A stretch of DNA of 64,000 nucleotides from contig JAQTIF010000001.1 in the NCBI GenBank assembly GCA_029433525.1, positions 2,341,017 through 2,405,016 on the forward strand, read 5' to 3'. This DNA comes from Enterobacteriaceae bacterium ESL0689 (GTDB lineage Bacteria > Pseudomonadota > Gammaproteobacteria > Enterobacterales > Enterobacteriaceae). This document shows positions 10,315-19,377 of this stretch, in pieces. The notes beneath the pieces were generated by a model. It was not told the DNA's origin and did not search any database. It saw only the letters and a program-made list of their open reading frames with translations. The position numbers and the translations under genes are program-made. Position 1 is the stretch's first letter. Every line of letters begins with the position of its first letter.

Positions 10315-11373
10315 TCATGATCGGTTTTTTTCCTCTGACAGGAAAGTATGAAATTGCGGCGACATCCAGCGGGTAAATCCATTTCCCTCTTTGATGATCA
10401 TATAGACCGCCAGCCCCTGTTCAAGAGCGACTTGCTGTGCTTTTTCTGGCCCCAGTACCATCAGCCCGGTATCCCAGCCATCCGCCTCCAGTGCGGTCGG
10501 CGCAATGACGGTGACGGAGACTAAATGGTGATCGATCGGATAGCCTGTACGCGGATCGATAATGTGTGAGATACGCTTGCCATCCAGTTCGTAATAGTTA
10601 CGATAGCTACCGGAAGTGCTGATCCCGTGGCCATTAATATCGACAATCGCCTGTACCGCGTTTTCCTGATCCGTCGGTTTCTGAATCGCCACGCGCCACG
10701 GTACGCCTTGCGCATTCATCCCGCGACTCACCAGCGCCCCACCGACCGATACCAGATAACGGGAAATGCCCTCCTGCTCCATTAACCGTGCCAGATGGTC
10801 AGCGGCATAGCCTTCGCCGACAGTCGAGAGGTCAATAAAGAGATCGGCAATATCTTTTTGCAAATACTGACCGTCAGCATGGTTAATCACCTGCAGATGC
10901 TGCAATCCGATCCGCGCTTTGGCGGTGGCAATCTGATGCGGGTCAGGCGTCTGCAGCGGTGGTGTGCCAGGGCCGAATCCCCAGAGGTTAACCAATGGCC
11001 CGAGGGTAATATCCATCGCACCGTGCGTTCTGGCACCAATGCGCAAGGAAAGCGTGACAATATCCGCCAGCTCAGGGCTCACTGGCCACGGTGCGGTTGT
11101 GACTGCCTGGTTAAATTGCATCACCGCAGAGTCATTTTTCCAGCTGGAAAGCAGATAATCATCTGCATCGACTTGCGCCTGAATTTTTTGTTGTAATGCC
11201 GGCAGGCGATCTTCCCCGACATCAATAATACTGACCCGCCAGGATGTCCCCATCGTCTTGCCCTCAAGCACCGTTGCCCGATGTGCGGGCGCTGAAGATG
11301 AAAGTGACGAATCGCAACTAGCTACGAGCGTACAGAGACCCAGGAACATCATGGGGATAAAAGGGATTTTCAT
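10315..11373 (-). CDS. apbE: ApbE, FAD:protein FMN transferase (lipoprotein)
   Basis: 352 aa with an N-terminal signal peptide and lipobox VASC (Cys20). ApbE motifs are present: GKTMGTSWRV near the mature start, LSTVGEGYAADHL, VSVGGALVSRG, HIIDPRTGYPI, and DGWDTGLMVLG, which carries the Mg2+-binding Asp and Thr. The enzyme attaches FMN to Thr of target flavoproteins outside the cytoplasmic membrane. Met 11373 was chosen because it begins the signal peptide. Downstream of ompC with a terminator between, the same order as E. coli. Confidence 0.92.
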   Translation of the reverse strand: MKIPFIPMMFLGLCTLVASCDSSLSSSAPAHRATVLEGKTMGTSWRVSIIDVGEDRLPALQQKIQAQVDADDYLLSSWKNDSAVMQFNQAVTTAPWPVSPELADIVTLSLRIGARTHGAMDITLGPLVNLWGFGPGTPPLQTPDPHQIATAKARIGLQHLQVINHADGQYLQKDIADLFIDLSTVGEGYAADHLARLMEQEGISRYLVSVGGALVSRGMNAQGVPWRVAIQKPTDQENAVQAIVDINGHGISTSGSYRNYYELDGKRISHIIDPRTGYPIDHHLVSVTVIAPTALEADGWDTGLMVLGPEKAQQVALEQGLAVYMIIKEGNGFTRWMSPQFHTFLSEEKNRS

Positions 11374-11406
11374 GATCCAGCCAAACAGAAAGGGAGAATA
11401 GCGAAA

Positions 11407-11437
11407 TAAAAAAGACGCCTGTCGGCGTCTTTTTTGA
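11407..11437 (-). terminator. ompC terminator
   Basis: Hairpin AAAAGACGCC / GGCGTCTTTTTT with a 4-nt loop and T-run on both strands, 16 nt past the ompC stop. Ends the ompC message before apbE. Confidence 0.9.
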
Positions 11438-11452
11438 TAGCAACAAGCAGAC

Positions 11453-12553
11453 TTAGAACTGGTAAACAACGCCAAGAGCGACGATGTCATCAGTGCTGAT
11501 GTTTAAGGCTCTGGTGTTGTCGTTGTCATCCAGCAGGTTGATCTTGTAATCAACATAGGTGGAGATGTTCTTATTGAAGGCATAAGTAGCGCCGACTTCA
11601 ATATATTTGACCAGATCCTGGTTGCCAATCTGATAATCGATATCTTTCGCTCTGGACTGCACGTAAGCGAGAGATGGGGTCAGACCAAAGTCGCTGAACG
11701 TATACTTAGCAACAAGTTCTAAATTCTGTGCTTTATTAGCAAAACCGATGTCACCCAGACGGGTTGCATTGCGGGTTTCAGTATACTGAGCAGCCAGATA
11801 GATATCGTTTGCGTTATATTTCAGACCACCGGTGTAGGTTTCAGCATATTTGCCTTCACCGAAGCCCAGCTGGTTCTGGTCATAAGTACGTTTTGCGTGC
11901 GAGTAGGCGAAACCAGCGCTCATGCCGTCCCAGAAGTTATAGTCAATAGCCATACCATAGCTATCACCATTCTGCTTCAGCGCACCGCGACCGTTATTGG
12001 TCACATCGTTTTCACCACTGACGCTACCATTGGTACCCTGGTACTGCAGAGCAAAATTCAGGCCATCAACCAGACCGTAGAAATCAGAGTTACGGTAGGT
12101 CAGGAAGCCATTACCACGCTGTTGCATGAAGTTATCAGAACCGTAGGTATCGCCACCGAATTCAGGCAGTACGTCAGTCCAGCCAGTGATGTCATAAACA
12201 ACACCGTAGTTACGGCCATAGTCGAGCTGACCCGCGTTAGCAAACTTCAGACCGGCAAAAGCCAGACGTGTCCATGAGTGGCTACCTTCACCTTCAGCCT
12301 GGTTCGCCTTCATGTTGTATTCCCAGTGACCATAACCAGTCAGCTGATCATTCACCTGAGTTTCGCCTTTCAGCCCCAGACGTGCAAAAGTCTGATCACC
12401 ATCCTGACTTTTGTCGTCAGAGAAGTAGTGCAGACCTTTGACTTTACCGTACAGATCTAATTTATTACCGTCTTTATTATAAATTTCAGCCGCATTCGCT
12501 GCGCCTGCTACCAGCAGTGCTGGTATCAGTAGGGACAGTGCTTTAACTTTCAT
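11453..12553 (-). CDS. ompC: OmpC-type general porin
   Basis: 366 aa. Signal peptide of 21 residues ([21 protein letters not shown], cleavage before [10 protein letters not shown]), then a 16-strand trimeric porin barrel ending in the terminal Phe (GVVYQF) needed for Bam-dependent assembly. The loop-3 region is [20 protein letters not shown]. It lets small hydrophilic solutes through the outer membrane. ATG 12553 follows GAGGG. OmpR-type sites lie upstream (12667-12726). Flanked by apbE and rcsD as in E. coli, which supports ompC rather than ompF. Confidence 0.92.
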   Translation of the reverse strand: MKVKALSLLIPALLVAGAANAAEIYNKDGNKLDLYGKVKGLHYFSDDKSQDGDQTFARLGLKGETQVNDQLTGYGHWEYNMKANQAEGEGSHSWTRLAFAGLKFANAGQLDYGRNYGVVYDITGWTDVLPEFGGDTYGSDNFMQQRGNGFLTYRNSDFYGLVDGLNFALQYQGTNGSVSGENDVTNNGRGALKQNGDSYGMAIDYNFWDGMSAGFAYSHAKRTYDQNQLGFGEGKYAETYTGGLKYNANDIYLAAQYTETRNATRLGDIGFANKAQNLELVAKYTFSDFGLTPSLAYVQSRAKDIDYQIGNQDLVKYIEVGATYAFNKNISTYVDYKINLLDDNDNTRALNISTDDIVALGVVYQF

Positions 12554-12666
12554 GTCATTAACCCTCTGTGTTATATGCTTTTTTATTACCACTGCGCACT
12601 GATTAATTGTCCTAACCAGTTAGCCGCACCTATTGTGCGGTAAAATGCAGAATAATCCAACAAGAA

Positions 12667-12726
12667 AATGATACTGAACCTTCTAAAACGTTACATTTTT
12701 ATCGAAATATGTTTCAAATTGTAAAT
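12667..12726 (-). promoter_or_regulatory. ompC promoter with OmpR-type boxes
   Basis: On the minus strand TTTACAATTTGAAACATA (12709-12726) closely resembles the first OmpR box of E. coli ompC. It is followed by a second related AT-rich repeat to about 12691 and by AGTATCATT (near 12667-12675), which resembles the E. coli ompC -10 region. The site is 115-175 nt ahead of the start codon, leaving a long leader as in E. coli. Confidence 0.7.
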
Positions 12727-13093
12727 ATAAGGGAACTTTCTCATCTTGACAGAAAATAATAAGACAGTCATCTATCAGTGAAAATCACGCGCTGAATAAA
12801 TTAATAACACAATGATTATTGTGAATATTATTTATATCAGTTATTATTTATTTGTTCAGCGTGTGCGGTAAAATAGTGCTGATAAGGCTGTCCCTGAGAC
12901 AATCACCAAACAACCGATAATGATTTATAATTAAGCTGGGATGTTTTTGATTTCTGGCATACCGCCTGATGGGCGCATAATCTGGAGTAGGGATTTAATC
13001 AATTAGTCTTTATACTGCTCAATATACTGGCTCAGCGCTCAATAATCTGAAGCGCATGCCCTGCTGACTCACATTGACGAATTGCTTTGCTAC
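12727..13093. other. ompC-rcsD intergenic region, no gene recognised
   Basis: AT-rich spacer between the divergent ompC and rcsD genes. In E. coli this place carries the antisense RNA gene micF. I looked for its conserved 5' end and terminal T-run and found neither, so MicF is absent or too diverged to see. The rcsD promoter should lie here but no consensus pair stands out. Confidence 0.5.
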
Positions 13094-15751
13094 ATGATGA
13101 TCGCAAAAAAATTGTCTTTTATAGCGAATAACCCTGGCCGTTTCTTCATTTTAATTATCAGCCTGTTACTGCTGATAATCGGCGTCATGGTGCACAATGC
13201 CATTCATGGCTGGCTAGAGGTCAGAAATGATCAGATTATCACCATGAGCCATGCGCTACAGCAGCGCATGGCCACCTGGCGCTATGCCACCTGGCAGATT
13301 TATGACGATATTGCCGCCCTTCCTGCCTCGCGCTCCGATAACCAGCGACAGGAGATGCGCTTACAAACGGATGTCTACGCACTGGAAAAATCACCACGGA
13401 AAACAGAAGCGCTTATTTTTGGCTCTCATGATAATACCTCGCTGGAAATCGCCGACATTATCTCCCGCTATTTTGATATTCTGTGGGGAGCAGAAACGCT
13501 TCCCTGGTCGATGTATTATCTTAACGGTGTCGATAATAGTCTGATCCTGGTATCAACCTTGCCATTAAGAGCGTTATTGTCCCATGCGCAGGAACCTTCC
13601 GTCACCCATATTGTCGCCTCGCGACGGGGTGAAATGTTATTACAGGCCAACACCCTGGATCAGAGAGAGACATTTTCTGCCCTGCGCTATCTGCCCTGGC
13701 ATCATGAGCGTTATTTTACCTTGCGCACAACCTTTAATCAGCCCGGTCTGTTGGCGACGGTTATCGCTTTAGATATGCCGATTAATGATCTGATCCCCCC
13801 TGGAATGTCGGCCGATAATTTCCGTATTGAATCCGAGACTACGGCAGAGGCAACCAGCAGCGCAGAAGGCAAACTGATTAATCATATTGATTTTGTCGGT
13901 TCACGACTGGCGATCACTATGCCGGTTGATAATATGAATATGCGCCTTATCTGGGAAGTTCCCTTGACAACCCTGATAGCAGAAGTCTTGCAAAACAACT
14001 TCTTGCTTGTGTTGCTGATGTTTTGTTTACTGATATTCATGTTGTCTGGCCTGATAGCATTTCGTCACACCACTGCTGATAACCGCCCGATTCACCCTGC
14101 GGCGCCCACGGTTGCGGACAGCCAGTCACTGGCATTGCAGGCGCTGAATGAAGAGATTATTTCCCAGTTACCACTGGGATTACTGGTGCATGATCAGCAA
14201 ACCCAGCGCACGGTTATCAGTAATCCCCTTGCCGACCACCTGCTGCCCCACCTGAATTTATCTGACATCATCACCATCGCCGATCAACACCAGGGGGTGA
14301 TCCAGCTGACGATTGATAACAAGCTGTATGAAATTCGTCAGTATCACAGCCAGGTGAAGCCGCAGATACAGGTTTTCATTATTCGCAATCAGGATCAGGA
14401 ATTATTAACCCGTCAGAAGCTCAAACAAGCACAACGCCTGTATGAAAAAAACCGCCAGGGATACAGCGCGTTTATGCAACATATTACCAGCGCATTAACG
14501 CAACCATTACTGAAGCTGGCAGAAGAAGCGGCGGCGTTAGATAGCACGCAAGGCGCTCAACTGGAGCAACACACGGACCAGATCCGACAATTAGTCGATG
14601 AAATGCAACTGGCTCATCTGCTGGAAAGCGACAACTGGCAAAGCCAGTCCGTGGTCTTCTCGTTCCAGACGCTGCTTGATGACATCGTGACGGAAATCTT
14701 ACCGTTCCTCAAACGTAAAGGTCTGCAATTACTGGTTAACAATACGCTGCCGGTTCATGAACACTATTACGGTGATCGCAATACGCTGCATCATATCCTT
14801 CTGCTGTTAATACAATATGCAGTAACCACAACCTCAATGGGCAAAATTACGCTTGATATCAGTCAGCAGCCAGACAAAGCGGATCAACTGATAATTCATA
14901 TTCGTGATACCGGCAATGGCATGTCGCGTGATGAAGTCGATAATATTCATTTCCCGTTTCTCCACGAAACACAGTCCGATCGTTATGGTAAAGCCAATGC
15001 CCTCACCTTCTGGCTCTGCAATCGTCTGGTGCATCAGCTGCAGGGGCAGATGAATATTACCTCCTGTGAATCACTGGGCACACACTACACCCTGGCTCTC
15101 ACTATGGCGGTCAGCGAAGAAAAGCAGACTTCCTGTGCACATCTGCTCAATGATATGATGGTGATGCTTGATATTACCGCCAGTGAAGTCCGGCAGATAG
15201 TCAGCCGCCAGCTCACCGGCTGGGGGGCGAATTGTATGACATCAGATGAGAGACCGCTCAAACAACCCTGCGATCTGTTTTTAACCGATAATCCCGATCA
15301 TCTTACGACATCAGGCATATTGCTCACTGCCGATGAAATCGGGATCGGCAAAATTAGTCAGGATAAATTGCGGGTTAATTTTAATATCAGCTCAGCCCTG
15401 CAGGAAGCTATTCTGTACCTGATCGAACGACAACTGGCACAGCCCCCCGCCCTGCCGTCATCTTCTTTATCTGATGACAGCCGCGCCATGCTTCATGCCA
15501 GTGGCTATTATGCCCTCTTTATCGATACAGTTCCCGATGATCTACGCAAACTGTATACTGAAGTTGAAGCCGATAATTTCACGACCCTGGCACAAATAAC
15601 ACATCGCCTTAAAGGCGTATTCGCGATGCTAAATCTGAATACGGGCAAACAATTATGTGAAATAATTGAGCATCTGATTAGTGAAAAAAAGACACAAAAC
15701 ATAAAAAAACATATCAGCGAACTGGACAATTACGTCAAAAGTTTGCTGTAG
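13094..15751 (+). CDS. rcsD: RcsD phosphotransfer protein of the Rcs envelope-stress phosphorelay
   Basis: 885 aa from ATG 13094 (E. coli 890). TM helix near 13-35, a periplasmic domain of about 260 residues, a second TM helix near 300-325, a degenerate kinase-like region with an ATPase-like fold but without a usable His box, and a C-terminal HPt domain with the phospho-accepting His in ITHRLKGVF (His837; E. coli His842). It passes phosphate from RcsC to RcsB. The start has no strong ribosome-binding site; a second ATG follows directly. Ends 17 nt before rcsB, so the two are cotranscribed. Confidence 0.95.
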   Translation: MMIAKKLSFIANNPGRFFILIISLLLLIIGVMVHNAIHGWLEVRNDQIITMSHALQQRMATWRYATWQIYDDIAALPASRSDNQRQEMRLQTDVYALEKSPRKTEALIFGSHDNTSLEIADIISRYFDILWGAETLPWSMYYLNGVDNSLILVSTLPLRALLSHAQEPSVTHIVASRRGEMLLQANTLDQRETFSALRYLPWHHERYFTLRTTFNQPGLLATVIALDMPINDLIPPGMSADNFRIESETTAEATSSAEGKLINHIDFVGSRLAITMPVDNMNMRLIWEVPLTTLIAEVLQNNFLLVLLMFCLLIFMLSGLIAFRHTTADNRPIHPAAPTVADSQSLALQALNEEIISQLPLGLLVHDQQTQRTVISNPLADHLLPHLNLSDIITIADQHQGVIQLTIDNKLYEIRQYHSQVKPQIQVFIIRNQDQELLTRQKLKQAQRLYEKNRQGYSAFMQHITSALTQPLLKLAEEAAALDSTQGAQLEQHTDQIRQLVDEMQLAHLLESDNWQSQSVVFSFQTLLDDIVTEILPFLKRKGLQLLVNNTLPVHEHYYGDRNTLHHILLLLIQYAVTTTSMGKITLDISQQPDKADQLIIHIRDTGNGMSRDEVDNIHFPFLHETQSDRYGKANALTFWLCNRLVHQLQGQMNITSCESLGTHYTLALTMAVSEEKQTSCAHLLNDMMVMLDITASEVRQIVSRQLTGWGANCMTSDERPLKQPCDLFLTDNPDHLTTSGILLTADEIGIGKISQDKLRVNFNISSALQEAILYLIERQLAQPPALPSSSLSDDSRAMLHASGYYALFIDTVPDDLRKLYTEVEADNFTTLAQITHRLKGVFAMLNLNTGKQLCEIIEHLISEKKTQNIKKHISELDNYVKSLL

Positions 15752-15768
15752 CAAGGTAACTTAATAAC

Positions 15769-16419
15769 ATGGACATAATGAACGTAATTATTGCTGACGA
15801 CCATCCAATAGTGCTGTTCGGTATTCGTAAATCACTTGAGCAAATCGACTCCGTCAATATTGTTGGCGAATTTGAAGACTCGACATCGCTGATCACTCAT
15901 CTACCGCAATCGACGGCTGAGGTGCTGATTACCGATCTCTCCATGCCCGGCGATAAATATGGCGACGGGATCATGTTGATCAAATATATCAGGCGTCATT
16001 TCCCGCATCTCTCGATTATCATTTTAACGATGAATAATAATCCCGCCATTCTGAGTACCATACTGAACCTGAATATTAATGGACTGGTGCTAAAACAGGG
16101 CGCTGCAACCGATCTACCCAAGGCGCTGGCAGCATTACGCAAGGGCAAAAAATTCGTCCCACAAAGCGTATTACGTATGCTGGAAAAAATCAGCGCCAAT
16201 GGGCACGGTGACAAACATCTGTCGCCCAAGGAGAGTGAAGTCCTGCGTTTGTTTGCAGAAGGTTTTCTGGTTACCGAAATTGCTAAGAAATTAAACCGCA
16301 GTATCAAAACGATCAGTAGTCAGAAAAAATCAGCCATGATGAAACTCGGTGTCGAAAATGATATCGCTTTGCTCAATTATCTCTCCTCCGTTTCGCTGAA
16401 TACTGCTGACAAAACCTGA
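15769..16419 (+). CDS. rcsB: RcsB response regulator
   Basis: 216 aa, the E. coli length and very similar. Receiver domain with phospho-Asp56 (LITDLSMPG) and acidic pair Asp10-Asp11, Lys in the VLKQGA loop, and a C-terminal LuxR-type helix-turn-helix (LSPKESEVLRLFAEGFLVTEIAKKLN). RcsB controls capsule, motility and stress genes as a homodimer or with partners such as RcsA. Second gene after rcsD, convergent with rcsC. Confidence 0.97.
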   Translation: MDIMNVIIADDHPIVLFGIRKSLEQIDSVNIVGEFEDSTSLITHLPQSTAEVLITDLSMPGDKYGDGIMLIKYIRRHFPHLSIIILTMNNNPAILSTILNLNINGLVLKQGAATDLPKALAALRKGKKFVPQSVLRMLEKISANGHGDKHLSPKESEVLRLFAEGFLVTEIAKKLNRSIKTISSQKKSAMMKLGVENDIALLNYLSSVSLNTADKT

Positions 16420-16460
16420 TACCCTGCTGTTTTATTCTGGCGGGTAAATCCGTGGCGCGG

Positions 16461-19301
16461 CTAGGGATTTTGATTGCTGGCTTGTGCAACGTATAACGCT
16501 AAAGCGGGTCTGAGGATATCGAGGGTAACAGGCTTAGACAGGCAGCTATCCATTCCGGCCGCCAGACAGCGCTGCTTCTCTTCCGCCAGCGCGTTAGCCG
16601 TAATACCGATCACCGGTAATTGCATGCCGCGCGCCCGGATACATTGCGTCAGGGTATAACCATCCATATTCGGCATATTAACATCACTCAGTACGACATC
16701 GACATGCTGTTTCATCAGCACGTTGAGCGCATCAATACCATCATTGGCTGTTACACACGAGTAGCCCAGCGAACTGATCTGATCGGCCAGTAAACGGCGG
16801 TTAATCGGATGGTCATCGACGATCAGGATGATTTTATCGCTATGATCCGTCGTCGATATCGCTGGCACAGACTTCTGCTCACTGACGACCGTCTCAGGGC
16901 GGAAGATAATCGTTAATAACGACAGTAATTCATGGGGAGTGGTCACACCATGTACCCACTCACCGGCCTTACGCTCCTGTGGCATACCGATATGATGACA
17001 GCTAAAAATGATCTTTGCTTTTCCCGCCCACGAGGCCTCCCACGGTTCGTCACACAGCAGAATACCTTCACTTTCCGGCTGCTGTCCATGATAGAGGCGT
17101 ACCTGCAAGCCATGATATTGCAACAACGAAGTGATAAACGCCGCCAGCGCGCTGTTACGGATCGCCAGCCAGTAACATTTATCTGCCAGACTATCGCTGC
17201 TCTCAGCAGCGATATTTTTTACCCCATACAAAGGAATGCGCAGGGTGAAACGGCTGCCAATGCCCGGTTCGGTTATTACCGCAATATCACCATCCATCAT
17301 GGTGAGCAATTTTTCACAGATCGCCAGTCCAAGCCCCGTTCCCTGGAAAGCGTGTTGCCCACCGGTTCCTGCCTGAACAAAAGGCTCAAACAAATGTATC
17401 ACCTCTTTTGCCGCGATCCCCGATCCGGTATCGCGCACACTGATTTGCAGATAATCCCCCACACATTGGGTATGAATGACAATACAGCCAGTACCGGTAA
17501 ATTTAATCGCATTACTCAGTAAATTAGAGATCACCTGCTGTAAACGCATGGCATCACCCGACATCACTGAAGGAACATCCGGCTCGATAAAACAGTACAG
17601 CGCTAACTGTTTACTTAACACTAACGGTAGATAGTTAGCCGCAACATGATTAACCACATCGCGGGGTGAAAACTCACGCAACTCGATTTTAAGTTGTTCG
17701 GATTCCATTTTCGAAAAATCGAGAATATCGCTGATAATCTTCAGTAACAGACTGGATGAGTTACTCATCGCCATAATGAGCCGGATAACTTCCTGCGGCA
17801 GTGCTTTGGTCTGCAGCAGATCGAGATTACCGATAATGCCATATAAAGGTGTACGTAACTCATGACTGACGGTAGCCAGAAACATCGACTTCGCCTGACT
17901 GGTCTGTTCGGCAGCCCGTGCAATCTCCTGTAATGACTGTTCCATTTTGACCCGTGTACTGACATCCACCAGCACACAAATAGCAACATTTTCATTACGA
18001 TAACGCGAATGGACAAAGCTTATTTGCAGATGGGTATGATTGCTGGTCAATACATCGATCAAATTGAGCTGCTGGCCACTGATGATCTGCTTTAATCGCT
18101 GCCGATCCTCATGGGTTAACATATTGAGATAATTATGTGCCAGTTCATTACTCAGTATATTGCTGCCATCAACGATGCGTAAAATAGAGATACCCACCGG
18201 GGCCGATGCAATGATTTTACGATTAAACTGCTCATGCTCGGTCAGTCGCTGGGCTTCATTTTCCGCCGGAATAAAAAAACGCCGCTCATAAAGACGCGCA
18301 AGAATAAAAAGGATAAGCGCACAGAGGAGATTGAAGATGAGCAGATTGATAATCAACATCCGCAAATGTCCGAGGATCTGCGTCAGCGGTATCGAATAGA
18401 CAATACTGAACGATGACGGCGATAAGCGTTTGCTGAATACCAGCTCACGAAAGTCAGCAGTATAACCAAACCAGACGCGCTCCTGACGATGACGAATGTC
18501 AATCTGAACAGGGTGATCCTTCTCACTCAGAGAGAGCAAGGGCTGGCCGTTTTCATCCAGGATCGCCACATACATCGGCAAACTGCCGGGTATCAACAGG
18601 TTTTCTTTGCGTAGCGTTTGCTCTATACCTAACATCGCCTGCAGATGATTATCCCGGTATATCGGCGTTAATACATAAAAATAGCCGATACCCTGACCGA
18701 TGCCCGGCGTTAACCAGAACAGACTCGCGGCACGTTCGTTACGTGGCGTATCACGGTAGTGCTCAACACGCTGATACAAAACCTTCAGAGCCCACTCATG
18801 CTCCCGCGATATATTGTGTAAACCGAGATTGATCAGACAGCGATTATTATTGTCCAGTAAGAAGAGGCGATTAAAATCATAAGTGGCGGAAAAATTATCC
18901 CGCCAGTAATGCATAAATCCAGTCAGTGACTGTAGTAAATCACGCCAGCGCTCGTTCATCGTGTCACAATCCGCATGGTTATCCAGCGGGGTAAAATCGG
19001 TCACAGTCAGTGGATTATTCACTTTCAGTGAGCTAGTTTCGCTGCTGATCGGTTGATTACTGGCAATGTATTTCAGATCTTTAATGATATCGGCAGCATG
19101 CTGGATATAGCCCTGAGCCTGGTTAGCATTAAGATTAAAGGCCAGGAGAATTTCTGTTTCTCTGTTACGCAGTGCATGAGTGATAAACAGCACACTGATA
19201 CCGGCAATCACCAGCCACAACAATAACACCAGCGCCCGAAACAGATAGCGCGATATTTTCAGCGTTGTATGAAAAGAGGCAAGATATTTCAAGATAGTCA
19301 A
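16461..19301 (-). CDS. rcsC: RcsC hybrid sensor histidine kinase
   Basis: 946 aa. TM helices near 20-41 and 313-336 enclose a periplasmic domain; a PAS-like region follows (about 355-450), then HisKA with His480 (ATVSHELRTPL), the HATPase domain (N box NLLSNAIKF, G boxes DTGSGIA and GTGLGLAI), the RcsC-specific ABL linker and a C-terminal receiver with phospho-Asp873 (VLSDVNMPNMDGYT). It autophosphorylates and feeds RcsD/RcsB in envelope stress. Convergent with rcsB, as in E. coli; gyrA lies upstream. Confidence 0.96.
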   Translation of the reverse strand: MTILKYLASFHTTLKISRYLFRALVLLLWLVIAGISVLFITHALRNRETEILLAFNLNANQAQGYIQHAADIIKDLKYIASNQPISSETSSLKVNNPLTVTDFTPLDNHADCDTMNERWRDLLQSLTGFMHYWRDNFSATYDFNRLFLLDNNNRCLINLGLHNISREHEWALKVLYQRVEHYRDTPRNERAASLFWLTPGIGQGIGYFYVLTPIYRDNHLQAMLGIEQTLRKENLLIPGSLPMYVAILDENGQPLLSLSEKDHPVQIDIRHRQERVWFGYTADFRELVFSKRLSPSSFSIVYSIPLTQILGHLRMLIINLLIFNLLCALILFILARLYERRFFIPAENEAQRLTEHEQFNRKIIASAPVGISILRIVDGSNILSNELAHNYLNMLTHEDRQRLKQIISGQQLNLIDVLTSNHTHLQISFVHSRYRNENVAICVLVDVSTRVKMEQSLQEIARAAEQTSQAKSMFLATVSHELRTPLYGIIGNLDLLQTKALPQEVIRLIMAMSNSSSLLLKIISDILDFSKMESEQLKIELREFSPRDVVNHVAANYLPLVLSKQLALYCFIEPDVPSVMSGDAMRLQQVISNLLSNAIKFTGTGCIVIHTQCVGDYLQISVRDTGSGIAAKEVIHLFEPFVQAGTGGQHAFQGTGLGLAICEKLLTMMDGDIAVITEPGIGSRFTLRIPLYGVKNIAAESSDSLADKCYWLAIRNSALAAFITSLLQYHGLQVRLYHGQQPESEGILLCDEPWEASWAGKAKIIFSCHHIGMPQERKAGEWVHGVTTPHELLSLLTIIFRPETVVSEQKSVPAISTTDHSDKIILIVDDHPINRRLLADQISSLGYSCVTANDGIDALNVLMKQHVDVVLSDVNMPNMDGYTLTQCIRARGMQLPVIGITANALAEEKQRCLAAGMDSCLSKPVTLDILRPALALYVAQASNQNP

Positions 19302-19323
19302 TCCGGCTGTTAAAAGCCTGACA

Positions 19324-19352
19324 GAAGGCGTCAGAAATCTCCCGACGCCTTC
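19324..19352 (-). terminator. Hairpin after gyrA
   Basis: A perfect 9-bp stem GAAGGCGTC / GACGCCTTC with an 11-nt loop, 26 nt past the gyrA stop and before rcsC. The T-run is weak, so it is a probable but not classical terminator. Confidence 0.5.
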
Positions 19353-19377
19353 AGCGCATATTTATCGCCGCGACTGA

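Noticed and set aside
12727..13093. micF antisense RNA gene upstream of ompC
   Set aside because: Expected from E. coli gene order, but its conserved 5' end and terminator are not visible.
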